A DNA stretch of 11,489 bases from positions 1-11,489 of the forward strand of contig NZ_JALXPE010000087.1 in the NCBI RefSeq assembly GCF_025143365.1, given 5' to 3'. The DNA is from Microbacterium sp. p3-SID336. GTDB taxonomy: Bacteria; Actinomycetota; Actinomycetes; Actinomycetales; Microbacteriaceae. The notes beneath the pieces are model-generated. The model ran no database searches. It was given only the letters and a program-made list of their open reading frames with translations, and was not told the origin of the DNA. This document shows, piece after piece, positions 1 through 6,610 of the stretch. Made by a program: the position numbers and the translations under genes. Position 1 is the stretch's first letter; every line of letters starts with the position of its first letter.

Positions 1-7
1 GATCGTC

Positions 8-268
8 TCAGAGTCCTTCGTCGGAGCTCGAGCTCATCGACCGTCGGGTCGTCGGCTCGCCGGTCGCCGGGTCCACGTAGGTGCGGGACACCGTCTCGGT
101 CCGCCGACGACGCGCGAGCAGAACGATACCGATCAGGAAGATCACCACTCCCGCGCCCATGAGGATGTAGCCCACCATGTCGAGGCTCACCCAGGGCACG
201 TCGACGTTCACGGCGAAGACGAGGATCGCTCCGATGACGAACAGCGCGATTCCAGTGCCGATGCTCAT
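8..268 (-). CDS. Small two-helix membrane protein, DUF6458-like
   Basis: An 86-residue protein with two hydrophobic segments, roughly residues 4-20 and 31-52. They are joined by a short acidic, proline-containing turn (around residues 21-30). Four arginines at 53-56 follow, then a hydrophilic tail rich in Thr, Ser and Arg. By the positive-inside rule the tail should be cytoplasmic, giving a helical hairpin in the membrane. The glycine-rich helices and length fit the DUF6458 family, which I recall from Actinobacteria; its function is unknown. The ATG is preceded by GGGAGG (forward positions 273-278), so the start is well supported. A perfect 8-bp inverted repeat (278-309) lies directly upstream of that ribosome site. 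The gene follows the DUF7882-like gene on the same strand after 82 bases and may be co-transcribed. The reading frame is certain; the family name is recalled, not searched. Confidence 0.82.
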   Translation of the reverse strand: MSIGTGIALFVIGAILVFAVNVDVPWVSLDMVGYILMGAGVVIFLIGIVLLARRRRTETVSRTYVDPATGEPTTRRSMSSSSDEGL

Positions 269-277
269 GTTGCCTCC

Positions 278-309
278 CGTTCAGCGGCCGGGTGCCGCAC
301 AGCTGAACG
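278..309 (-). promoter_or_regulatory. Hairpin adjoining the ribosome-binding site of the DUF6458-like gene
   Basis: CGTTCAGC at 278-285 and GCTGAACG at 302-309 are perfect 8-bp inverted arms. A 16-base loop between them holds a further GGC/GCC pairing (286-288 with 294-296). In the minus-strand transcript the hairpin ends exactly where the GGGAGG ribosome site (273-278) begins. It could be the terminator or 3'-end stabiliser of the upstream DUF7882-like gene, although no U-run follows. It could also modulate access to the ribosome site. The repeat is seen directly; the role is inferred. Confidence 0.45.
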
Positions 310-350
310 ATGCCCGCATGCGCGCAGGCGATCGAGGGGCTTGACAGCGC

Positions 351-677
351 TCACTCGGCCGCTTCCGGCTCCTCCTGTTCGACGATCTCGTCGAGCAGGG
401 TGATGCCGCCGGAGGAGTTCGCTGAATGCATGAGATCCTCGATCCAGCGCATGTTCAGCTGCGGCGGCTCGGGGTCGTCGAACGTGAACCGCAGCGGGAT
501 CGAGGGATGGAGCCAGATCGTGGAACGGCCGGGCTCCTCCCCTTCCGGATGGCGCCACGAGAGAGTGAAGCTCTCGTTGCGTCGCAGCTTCGTGGCGATG
601 ACGACCTTCAGGTGCGCGAGGGCACGATCCTCGATCGAGATCACGTTCGCGCCGGAACCGTACGTCAGGGAGCCCAT
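351..677 (-). CDS. Small conserved protein, DUF7882-like
   Basis: A 108-residue soluble protein with no signal peptide or membrane segment. It opens MGSLTYGSGA, continues through a central stretch with LAHLKVVIATKLRR and the SFTLSW and TIWLHPSIPLRF strands, and ends in an acidic tail (EIVEQEEPEAAE). This pattern matches a small family common in Microbacteriaceae that I know as DUF7882. Members are sometimes labelled 'ATP-dependent DNA ligase' in databases, but nothing here resembles a ligase: there is no KxDG motif and the protein is far too short. The start is supported by GGGGGAGGG four bases upstream of the ATG. A good promoter-like pair lies about 160 bases upstream (834-862), giving a long leader. 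The function is unknown; the strand and frame are secure. Confidence 0.8.
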   Translation of the reverse strand: MGSLTYGSGANVISIEDRALAHLKVVIATKLRRNESFTLSWRHPEGEEPGRSTIWLHPSIPLRFTFDDPEPPQLNMRWIEDLMHSANSSGGITLLDEIVEQEEPEAAE

Positions 678-751
678 GCGCCCTCCCCCAGCCGCACCAC
701 AGCAGTCGATGGCATCCCGCCGCTCCCCTCGCTCAGAATCGGTCGAGCGGG

Positions 752-773
752 CTCGCGGCAGCGCTGCTGCGAG
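752..773 (-). promoter_or_regulatory. GC-rich hairpin in the gap after the flavohemoglobin gene
   Basis: Positions 752-762 and 763-773 form a near-perfect 11-bp inverted repeat: ten Watson-Crick pairs plus one G-T, with the central bases forming the loop. Overlapping it, CCCCTCGC (725-732) and GCGAGGGG (769-776) are perfect 8-bp arms that could form a competing, longer hairpin. No T-run follows on either strand, so a classical intrinsic terminator is not supported. It could end or protect the flavohemoglobin transcript, or be a structured element in the leader of the DUF7882-like gene. Confidence 0.35.
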
Positions 774-833
774 GGGCGATGAACGCCGCGTGCACTGCCG
801 CCGCGGTCGTCCTCCCGTCCGACGTTCGTCAGC

Positions 834-862
834 ATTGTACGAAGACGCCGTCCTCCGGGCAA
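834..862 (-). promoter_or_regulatory. Putative promoter for the DUF7882/DUF6458-like genes
   Basis: On the minus strand TTGCCC (857-862) and TACAAT (834-839) are separated by 17 bases, close to the sigma-70 consensus and conspicuous in such GC-rich DNA. It reads toward the DUF7882-like gene, with transcription predicted to start near 827 and a leader of about 150 bases. It sits just downstream of the flavohemoglobin stop codon, so the two small genes probably form a separate transcript. No transcript data are available here. Confidence 0.5.
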
Positions 863-872
863 CGCACCCGGC

Positions 873-2093
873 CTAGGCTGCGCCCTGATCCGGTCGGCGT
901 GCCCAGAGATCGGGCCCGAACACCTCGTAGTCGATGCGCTCGAGGGGCACTCCGCGACCGGTCAGAGTGTCCCGCACCTCGCGCATGAAGGGCAGCGGAC
1001 CGCACATGAAGACCCGCGCCCCCTCGGGCAGCTCGACCTCGCTCAGGTCCATGCGTCCGGCGCGCGCGGGCTGCAGGGTGGGCGCGTGCTCGGCCCCGCT
1101 GGCGTACCAGTTCTGCGCACGCGCGTCCTTCATCGCGAGGACGTTCCGCCGAAGGGAGCCGTAGAGCGCATGCGCGTCGTGGGCGCCGTCGGCGTGGAAG
1201 AGCCGCACCGTGCGTTCGGGCTGCCGACGCGCGACATCGTCGAGGATCGCGGCGACAGGGGTGATGCCGATACCGGCCGAGATGAGGACCAGCGGCTCCT
1301 CGCCCTCGTCGAGCACCACATCGCCCGCGGGCTGCGACACGTCGAGCACCGTTCCCGGATGCGCGTACTCGTGCAGCCAGGTGGAGACCTGGCCATCGGG
1401 CGTCCCGTTGGCGCCGCGCACGCGCTTGACGGTCACCTGCAGGGCATCGCGGCGCGGGGCTGACGAAACCGTGTACTGCCGCGGCTGCCGCGTGCCGTCC
1501 GGGAGGTCGACAGCGATGGCGACGTACTGCCCGGTACGGTGCTCCGGCACCGCCCCCTCGAGCGGCGCGAGCGTCAGCGTGACGACATCGTCGGTCTCCG
1601 CGGTCCGCTCGACCACGCGGTACTTCCGCCACGGCGACTCGGGATCGGTGCCGCCGAGGGCGTACAGCTTCGCCTCCTCGGCGATCAGAGAGCAGCCGAA
1701 GAGCCAGTACACCTCGTCCCACGCCGCACGGACCTCGGCGGTGACCGCGGCGCCCAGCACCTCGCCGACGGCGTCGAGCAGATGACGTCCGACGATGGTG
1801 TACTGCCGCGCCTGGATGCCGAGCGAGACATGCTTGTGCGCGATGCGGCGCATGACGGGCGAGAAGTCGGGCGCGCCCGGGTCGATGAGCTGCACGGCGA
1901 ACGCGACGACCGAGGACGCGAGGGCCTTCGGCTGTTCGCCGATCGCCTGGTTCGCCCGGTTGAAGACGCGGAGCAGCTCGGGGTGGGCGGCGAACATCCG
2001 CCGGTAGAACAGGGCAGTGATCGCGTCGGCGTGCTCCGCGACAACACCTGCGGTGGCTCGGACGACGGTTTCGGATTCCGGTGAGAGTTGCAT
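873..2093 (-). CDS. hmp: Flavohemoglobin, nitric oxide dioxygenase
   Basis: A 406-residue cytoplasmic protein, the usual flavohemoglobin length. It converts NO, O2 and NAD(P)H to nitrate and so protects against nitrosative stress. The globin domain (about 1-145) has Tyr30 (B10), Phe44 (CD1), Gln54 (E7), proximal His88 and Tyr98, with the spacing of E. coli Hmp. The FAD-binding domain carries RQYTVS (205-210). The NAD domain carries SAGIGITP (272-279), MCGP (363-366) and the terminal FGP (392-394). The open frame continues upstream to 2672 but overlaps the racemase gene. The ATG at 2093 is preferred because GGAAAGG lies five bases upstream and homology begins there. It follows the racemase gene by 97 bases on the same strand. 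I found no convincing NsrR-type operator or promoter in that gap, so read-through from the ligase-racemase operon is possible. No functional link to acid degradation is evident. Confidence 0.95.
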   Translation of the reverse strand: MQLSPESETVVRATAGVVAEHADAITALFYRRMFAAHPELLRVFNRANQAIGEQPKALASSVVAFAVQLIDPGAPDFSPVMRRIAHKHVSLGIQARQYTIVGRHLLDAVGEVLGAAVTAEVRAAWDEVYWLFGCSLIAEEAKLYALGGTDPESPWRKYRVVERTAETDDVVTLTLAPLEGAVPEHRTGQYVAIAVDLPDGTRQPRQYTVSSAPRRDALQVTVKRVRGANGTPDGQVSTWLHEYAHPGTVLDVSQPAGDVVLDEGEEPLVLISAGIGITPVAAILDDVARRQPERTVRLFHADGAHDAHALYGSLRRNVLAMKDARAQNWYASGAEHAPTLQPARAGRMDLSEVELPEGARVFMCGPLPFMREVRDTLTGRGVPLERIDYEVFGPDLWARRPDQGAA

Positions 2094-2190
2094 GACGACC
2101 TTTCCGCTCTGGGGCGGTATCAGCCTCCCCATACGTAGGCGGCGGGGTCGGAACGCATCCCGTGATAAATCCACTCCGGTCACTCGTCTC

Positions 2191-3279
2191 TCAGGTCCAG
2201 TCGCGGAGCACGTCCTCGATGGCGACGTCCCGCCGCAGCGCACGCGGAGGCGCCGCCTTCGACCTGCTGAAGCGGGGTGCCGGTGCCGGCTGGCGCACGT
2301 CGTCCACGGTGACGAAGGCGTCGCGGGCGCGGTGATGGGCGTGCGCATGCGCCTCCCACGGGGAGAGCACGGGTGTGACGCACGCGTCCGATCCGGCGAA
2401 GACGTCCGCCCACTCATCTCGGGTCCGAGTCGCCAACCGCTGCGCGAAGGCCTCACGGTGCGCCGCCCACCGGGAACGATCGTCCTGCGGTCCGAGGTCA
2501 TCGCCGTCGAGCCCCAGCAGACGCAGGAACTCCGCGTAGAACTCCGGCTCGATGCACCCGACCGCCACGAAGCGCCCGTCCGCGCAGGCGTAGGTGTCGT
2601 AGAACGGGCTCCCGGTATCGAGCAGGTTCTCCCCCCTCGCGCCCTCCCACCACCCCGCCGCTTTGAGACCATGCAGGAAGGTCATCAGCAGGCTGGCGCC
2701 GTCCACCATGGCCGCGTCCACGACCTGCCCTCGCCCCGAGCGCTCGCGCTCCAACAACGCGGCGACGACGCCGAAGGCGAGAAGAAGACCGCCCCCGCCG
2801 AAGTCGCCCACGATGTTGAGCGGCACCGTCGGCCGCTCTCCCGCGAGACCGATCGGTTCGAGAGCACCCGCGAGGGCGATGTAGTTGATGTCGTGGCCGG
2901 CCTCGCGGGCCATGGGTCCTGTCTGTCCCCATCCGGTCATCCGGCCGTACACGAGGCGCGGGTGGTCGCGGAGCACGTCGTCGGGTCCGAGGCCGCGTCT
3001 CTCCATCACCCCAGGGCGGAAGCCCTCGACCAGGACATCCGCCTCAGCCAGCAGCCGACGGAACGACGCCATCCCCACGCGATCATCGAGGTCGAGCAGG
3101 AGGGAACGGCGCCCGCGATCGAGCGGGCCAGGCGGCGGTCGGACGCCGCGCACGGGACCAGGCCGTTCCACCCGCACCACGTCCGCACCGAGGTCCGCCA
3201 GAAGCATGCAGCCGAACGGCGCCGGTGCCAGACCCGCCAGTTCGATCACCCGGACACCGTGCAACGGTCCCGCGTTCAC
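2191..3279 (-). CDS. Alpha-methylacyl-CoA racemase (family III CoA-transferase fold)
   Basis: A 362-residue protein that interconverts (2R)- and (2S)-methylacyl-CoA thioesters, letting a stereospecific dehydrogenase act on 2-methyl-branched chains. The catalytic residues described for M. tuberculosis MCR (His126, Asp156, Glu241) all appear here at a constant offset of +3. They are His129 in GHDINY, Asp159 in NIVGDFGGGG, and Glu244 in GCIEPEFY. These argue for the racemase rather than an intermolecular CoA-transferase, which uses an Asp nucleophile in a different context. The start is GTG at 3277-3279. It shares GTGA with the stop codon of the upstream ligase gene, a 4-base overlap typical of translational coupling. 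The C-terminal tail (about 325-362) is rich in Arg and Pro. The gene therefore works with the ligase, which supplies its acyl-CoA substrate. The racemase call is strong; the natural substrate is unknown. Confidence 0.92.
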   Translation of the reverse strand: MNAGPLHGVRVIELAGLAPAPFGCMLLADLGADVVRVERPGPVRGVRPPPGPLDRGRRSLLLDLDDRVGMASFRRLLAEADVLVEGFRPGVMERRGLGPDDVLRDHPRLVYGRMTGWGQTGPMAREAGHDINYIALAGALEPIGLAGERPTVPLNIVGDFGGGGLLLAFGVVAALLERERSGRGQVVDAAMVDGASLLMTFLHGLKAAGWWEGARGENLLDTGSPFYDTYACADGRFVAVGCIEPEFYAEFLRLLGLDGDDLGPQDDRSRWAAHREAFAQRLATRTRDEWADVFAGSDACVTPVLSPWEAHAHAHHRARDAFVTVDDVRQPAPAPRFSRSKAAPPRALRRDVAIEDVLRDWT

Positions 3280-4844
3280 AGGCGCTCGACCCCGGTGGCA
3301 GCTGATCTGTGTGCCTCGTCAGGGCGATGACGCGCGCGCAGTTCGGTCTTCAGCACCTTGCCGGCCGCCGAGATCGGGAGGCTGTCGGTGAACTCGAAAC
3401 TGCGCGGGATCTTGTAACCGGCGATGTGGGCACGGCAGAACGCCCGCAGGGCCTCCGCATCCGGCGCCTCCTCCTCCGCCGCCACCACCACGGCGTGCAC
3501 GCGTTCGCCCCACGCGTCGTCCGGAAGACCGATCACAGCACACGACTGCACAGCCGGGTGCTTCGCGAGCGCATTCTCCACCTCGCTGGAGTAGACGTTC
3601 TCCCCGCCCGACACGATCATGTCCTTGATGCGGTCGACGACGAAGAGATAGCCGTCCTCGGTCAGGTACCCCGCGTCGCCGGTCCGCATCCACCCCGCGA
3701 CGATGGTCGCATCCGTCAGCTCGGGACGGCGCCAGTAGCCCTGCATCACATTGTCGCCCTGCACGCACACCTCCCCGACCGTGCCGCGAGGCACCTCACG
3801 CCCCTCGGCATCGACGATCCTCAGCGAGGCATGCGCGACCGGACGACCGGCAGCACGGAGAAGGGCGGGATCCTCGTGATCTGCCGCGGTGAGCAGCGTG
3901 GCGATGGGACCCAGCTCGGTCATGCCGTACGCCTGGGTGAAGCGCACATTGGCGAACACCGCGAACGCTCGGTGCAGTGTCGCCTCGGCGATCGGCGAGG
4001 CGCCGTAGACGATGCGCTGCAGGCTCGACACATCCGAGGTCGCGATCGCCGGAGACTCGACCAGGAGTTGGATCATGGTGGGGACCAGCACCGTATCGGT
4101 GACCCGGACGCTCTCGATGAGCGCGATGACGCCCTCGGGGCTGAAGGTCGGCGCGAACGCGTGACTGGCGCCGCGCATGAACCCCATGATCAGCGACGTG
4201 AGGTCGGCGAGGTGGAACATCGGCGCCGCATGCAGCAGCACACCGCCGCTGGTGAAGAGATCGGTGGTCGCCAGGGAGCCGTACGCGGACGTGAGCATGT
4301 TGTGATGGGACAGCACGACACCCTTGGGGTGCCCGGTCGTTCCGCCCGTGTAGAAGACGCCGAAGATGTCGTCGCCCCCGCGGCCCGCGTCTTCGACGGG
4401 ATCGGAGGAGGCGATGAGCGCCTCCATGTCCGTCATCCCTGCGGGAGCGGCATCGTCGCCGACGTACACCAGCGCCCGCAGAGTCGGGACCCGCTCCCGG
4501 AGGACGGGGACGAGGTGCGCGAACGCGTCGTCCACGAAAAGGACGTCGGTGCGGCAGTCGTCGAGAGAGAACGCGATCTCCGCCGCGCTCCACCGGATGT
4601 TCACCGGATTCACGACTGCGCCCGCCCACGGCACCGCGAACAGGACCTCGAGGTAGCGATCGCTGTTCAACGCGAGGATGCCGACGCGATCGTTCGGCCG
4701 AACCCCCTGAGCACGCAGGGCCGCCGCGAGTCGTGCGACCCGCTCCATCGTCTCGGAGGCGGTTCTCGTGCGGCCGCCGAATGTCGTGAGCATGCGGTCC
4801 GGGGTGTGCTGCACGGCTCTGTGCAGCAGCTGCGTCAGTTGCAT
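3276..4844 (-). CDS. AMP-forming acyl-CoA ligase (FadD-like)
   Basis: A 522-residue ANL-superfamily enzyme that activates a carboxylic acid to its CoA thioester through an acyl-adenylate. Visible motifs are the phosphate loop YTGGTTGHPKG (165-175), QAYGMTE (304-310), TGD (388-390), the hinge and A8 region DRIKDMIVSGGENVYSSE (404-421), and catalytic Lys496 near the C terminus. The frame extends upstream to an ATG at 4910. I chose the ATG at 4844 because GGAGG lies eight bases before it, the protein then opens MQLTQLLHRAV as relatives do, and the upstream ATGs at 4910 and 4901 fall before or inside a likely -10 element. An in-frame ATG at 4886 (MEQYS) remains possible. The stop overlaps the racemase start. 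The divergent beta-oxidation operon begins 129 bases away. No membrane segment is seen. The substrate cannot be read from sequence; medium-to-long or branched acids are plausible. Confidence 0.93.
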   Translation of the reverse strand: MQLTQLLHRAVQHTPDRMLTTFGGRTRTASETMERVARLAAALRAQGVRPNDRVGILALNSDRYLEVLFAVPWAGAVVNPVNIRWSAAEIAFSLDDCRTDVLFVDDAFAHLVPVLRERVPTLRALVYVGDDAAPAGMTDMEALIASSDPVEDAGRGGDDIFGVFYTGGTTGHPKGVVLSHHNMLTSAYGSLATTDLFTSGGVLLHAAPMFHLADLTSLIMGFMRGASHAFAPTFSPEGVIALIESVRVTDTVLVPTMIQLLVESPAIATSDVSSLQRIVYGASPIAEATLHRAFAVFANVRFTQAYGMTELGPIATLLTAADHEDPALLRAAGRPVAHASLRIVDAEGREVPRGTVGEVCVQGDNVMQGYWRRPELTDATIVAGWMRTGDAGYLTEDGYLFVVDRIKDMIVSGGENVYSSEVENALAKHPAVQSCAVIGLPDDAWGERVHAVVVAAEEEAPDAEALRAFCRAHIAGYKIPRSFEFTDSLPISAAGKVLKTELRARHRPDEAHRSAATGVERL

Positions 4845-4896
4845 CCGAATGGCCTCCATCGCCCAATCAAGTGAATATTGCTCCATTAACCCGCGC

Positions 4897-4913
4897 CTCA
4901 TTCTGAACATGAG
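4897..4913. promoter_or_regulatory. Imperfect inverted repeat over the ligase -10 element, possible TetR operator
   Basis: CTCAT (4897-4901) and ATGAG (4909-4913) are perfect inverted arms around seven bases. The element covers the predicted -10 of the ligase promoter, where repressor binding would block transcription. Its left half, CTCATTCTGAA, recurs with one change as CTCATTCAGAA at 4954-4964. The regulator encoded at 9026-10165 is the obvious candidate ligand, but this is inferred. Confidence 0.4.
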
Positions 4914-4929
4914 ACTTGCGCCACGTCAA
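4900..4929 (-). promoter_or_regulatory. Putative ligase-racemase promoter
   Basis: On the minus strand TTGACG (4924-4929) is followed after 18 bases by CAGAAT (4900-4905). The predicted start is near 4893, about 50 bases before the chosen ligase ATG. The -35 match is strong and the -10 match moderate. The first two in-frame ATGs of the open frame lie upstream of the predicted start site, which supports the shorter ligase. Confidence 0.5.
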
Positions 4930-4947
4930 GGGCTGTGAGACGTTAAG

Positions 4948-4961
4948 TGAATTCTCATTCA
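4948..4961. promoter_or_regulatory. TGAAT-N4-ATTCA palindrome ahead of the thiolase operon, possible operator
   Basis: TGAAT (4948-4952) and ATTCA (4957-4961) form a 14-base palindrome just before the SD AGAAGGAG (4961-4968) of the thiolase gene, so a bound protein would sit in the initial transcribed region. It is similar in type to acyl-CoA-responsive TetR operators such as the TGAATGA..TCATTCA sites of Bacillus FadR. I could not place a convincing -10 for the plus-strand operon. TTGCGC at 4916-4921 is a possible -35 but no good -10 follows at the normal distance. Confidence 0.42.
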
Positions 4962-4973
4962 GAAGGAGCTGTC

Positions 4974-6152
4974 ATGAGTCGTGTCATCGTCGCCGGAGTC
5001 GGCATGGTCCCCTTCTCGTCACCGAGCCGCAGCGCGAGCTACGACGCGATGGCCGGCGGTGCCGTGCGCGCCGCGCTCGCCGACGCGGGGATCGACCTGG
5101 CCGCGGTCCAGCAGACGTACGCCGCGTACGTGTACGGCGACTCGACCAGCGGACAGCGAGCGCTCTACCCGGTGGGTCGGACCGGGGCACCGATCGTCAA
5201 CGTCAACAACAATTGCTCCTCCGGCTCGACCGCACTCTGGCTGGCGCGGCAGGCCGTCGCGTCGGGCAGCGTCGACGTGGCACTGGCCTTCGGGTTCGAG
5301 CAGATGGAACGGGGGGCGCTGCGCACCCGGTGGGACGATCGCCCGAGTCCCTTCGACGACTTCCTCCGCGTCTCCGATGCCGTCCAGGGACCGAGTGATG
5401 CGCCGTTCGCCCCGCAGCTGTTCGGCGGCGCGGGCGCCCAGTACGCACAGCGCTACGGCACCCGGCCCGAGACGTGGGCGCGGATCACCGTCAAGTCGCG
5501 TGCGCACGCCGCCGCGAACCCGTACGCCGTGTTCCGGGACCCTCTCACCGTGGAGGAGGTGCTGGCCTCGCCGCGGATCCACGATCCCCTCACCCGACTG
5601 CAGTGCTGCCCCCCGACCTGTGGCGCGGCCGCCGCTGTCCTCGTCTCGGAGTCGTACGCACGCGCGCACGGGCTGCGGACCGATGTTGCCGTGGCCGCAC
5701 AGGCCATGACGACCGACACGGATTCGTCTTTCGACGGCGACCTGCGACGACTCGTGGGCTACGACATGACCAGAGCGGCCGCTCATCGCGTCTACGAGGA
5801 CTCGGGCGTCGATCCACGCGACATCGCCGTCGTCGAACTCCACGACTGCTTCACCGCGAACGAGCTGCTCAGCTATGAGGCCCTCGACCTCACAGATGAG
5901 GGGACAGCCGAGCAGTTCATCCTCGATGGCGAGAACACGTACGGCGGTCGTGTGGTGACCAATCCGTCCGGCGGGCTCCTCTCCAAGGGCCACCCTCTCG
6001 GCGCCACCGGCCTCGCGCAGTGCGCAGAGCTGACGTGGCAGCTTCGCGGCGACGCCGAAGCGCGGCAGGTCGACGGCGCGACCCTCGCCCTGCAGCACAA
6101 CATCGGTCTGGGCGGCGCAGCCGTCGTCACCCTGTACGAGAAGCTGCGGTGA
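4974..6152 (+). CDS. SCP-x type thiolase / lipid-transfer protein family thiolase
   Basis: A 392-residue thiolase-fold protein, a single catalytic domain without an SCP2 tail. It should cleave a 3-oxoacyl-CoA with CoA, releasing propionyl-CoA if the chain is 2-methyl-branched. The nucleophile is Cys81 in NNNCSSGS. Other active-site signatures are HDCF (290-293), GHPLGATG (339-346) and a C-terminal HNIGLGG (375-381) where classical thiolases carry a cysteine motif; this combination marks the SCP2/SCP-x branch. The ATG at 4974 has AGAAGGAG five bases upstream. A GTG at 4947 would add nine residues but would place the SD inside the gene. It opens the operon, and its stop shares one base with the next gene (TGATG). 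Related Ltp aldolases need a DUF35 partner; none is present here, which favours thiolysis over retro-aldol cleavage. Confidence 0.9.
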   Translation: MSRVIVAGVGMVPFSSPSRSASYDAMAGGAVRAALADAGIDLAAVQQTYAAYVYGDSTSGQRALYPVGRTGAPIVNVNNNCSSGSTALWLARQAVASGSVDVALAFGFEQMERGALRTRWDDRPSPFDDFLRVSDAVQGPSDAPFAPQLFGGAGAQYAQRYGTRPETWARITVKSRAHAAANPYAVFRDPLTVEEVLASPRIHDPLTRLQCCPPTCGAAAAVLVSESYARAHGLRTDVAVAAQAMTTDTDSSFDGDLRRLVGYDMTRAAAHRVYEDSGVDPRDIAVVELHDCFTANELLSYEALDLTDEGTAEQFILDGENTYGGRVVTNPSGGLLSKGHPLGATGLAQCAELTWQLRGDAEARQVDGATLALQHNIGLGGAAVVTLYEKLR

Positions 6153-6610
6153 TGGTCATCGATCGCGAGCGCGCGCTGACGCTGCCGTTTCCCGAACTCA
6201 CCTTCACCGTCGAACGGGGTCGGCTCCGAGCCTTCGCCCGTGCCATCGGCGAGGACGATCCGATCTACGTCGATGTGACGGCCGCGCGCGCGGTCGGTCA
6301 TCCCGACCTTCCGGTGCCGCCGACCTTTGCGTTCAGCATGGGTCTGGAGCAGCCGAACCCGTTCTGGTACCTGGAGACCCTCGGCATCGACCTCCTGCGG
6401 ATCCTCCACGGCGAACAACGCTTCCACTATCAGGCGCTCGCATACGCCGGAGACGAGCTCCGGCTCAGCACCCACATCGCCGACTGCTACTCCAAGCGCG
6501 AGGGTGCGCTCGACTTCCTCGAGATCGTCACGGAGGTCACGCGTGAGGCGGATCCGATCGTCACGGCCACATCGCTCCTCGTGGTCCAGAACCCGGAGGA
6601 CGCGCGATGA
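6152..6610 (+). CDS. MaoC-like hot-dog protein, non-catalytic hydratase subunit (HadA-type)
   Basis: A 152-residue single hot-dog domain resembling the N-terminal half of MaoC/FAS1-type hydratases. The region FARAIGEDDPIYVD (28-41) aligns with the hydratase active-site loop, but the catalytic His is replaced by Tyr39. A substrate-binding stretch follows (about 57-80), then HGEQRFHYQ (86-94) and AGDELRLS (99-106). In HadAB-type heterodimers one subunit supplies the acyl-binding tunnel and the other the active site. This protein fits the binding partner, with the next gene catalytic. The ATG at 6152 overlaps the thiolase stop. A GTG one codon earlier is possible and the SD is weak, so translation is probably coupled. 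The last four bases overlap the next gene (ATGA). The fold is well supported; partner assignment is inferred from adjacency. Confidence 0.83.
   Translation: MVIDRERALTLPFPELTFTVERGRLRAFARAIGEDDPIYVDVTAARAVGHPDLPVPPTFAFSMGLEQPNPFWYLETLGIDLLRILHGEQRFHYQALAYAGDELRLSTHIADCYSKREGALDFLEIVTEVTREADPIVTATSLLVVQNPEDAR

Noticed and set aside
341..369. Plus-strand TTGACA at 341-346 as a promoter
   Set aside because: No -10-like sequence lies 15-19 bases downstream and no plus-strand gene follows; it overlaps the end of the DUF7882-like gene.
2094..2190. NsrR-type or other nitrosative-stress operator before the flavohemoglobin gene
   Set aside because: I found no convincing palindrome or promoter pair; the AT-richer TGATAAAT near 2163 is not part of an inverted repeat.
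2094..2672. Upstream extension of the flavohemoglobin frame
   Set aside because: It would overlap the racemase gene and adds a low-complexity Arg/Ser/Pro-rich stretch. The ATG at 2093 has a good SD and starts the globin homology.
2017..3330. 437-codon plus-strand frame opposite the racemase and flavohemoglobin genes
   Set aside because: Low-complexity, Arg-rich translation; it overlaps two confidently identified genes antisense.
3309..4874. 521-codon open frame on the plus strand opposite the ligase gene
   Set aside because: Arg/His-rich translation without any recognisable motif, exactly antisense to a gene with all ANL motifs. Long shadow frames are expected at this GC content.
4947..4973. 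GTG start adding nine residues to the thiolase
   Set aside because: It would place the AGAAGGAG SD and the palindrome inside the coding region; the ATG at 4974 is better placed.
5019..6098. 359-codon minus-strand frame opposite the thiolase gene
   Set aside because: Antisense shadow of a gene with complete thiolase signatures and a strong SD.
6149..6151. GTG alternative start of the first MaoC-like gene
   Set aside because: It adds only one residue; the ATG at 6152 gives the common TGATG overlap. It cannot be excluded, but nothing favours it.
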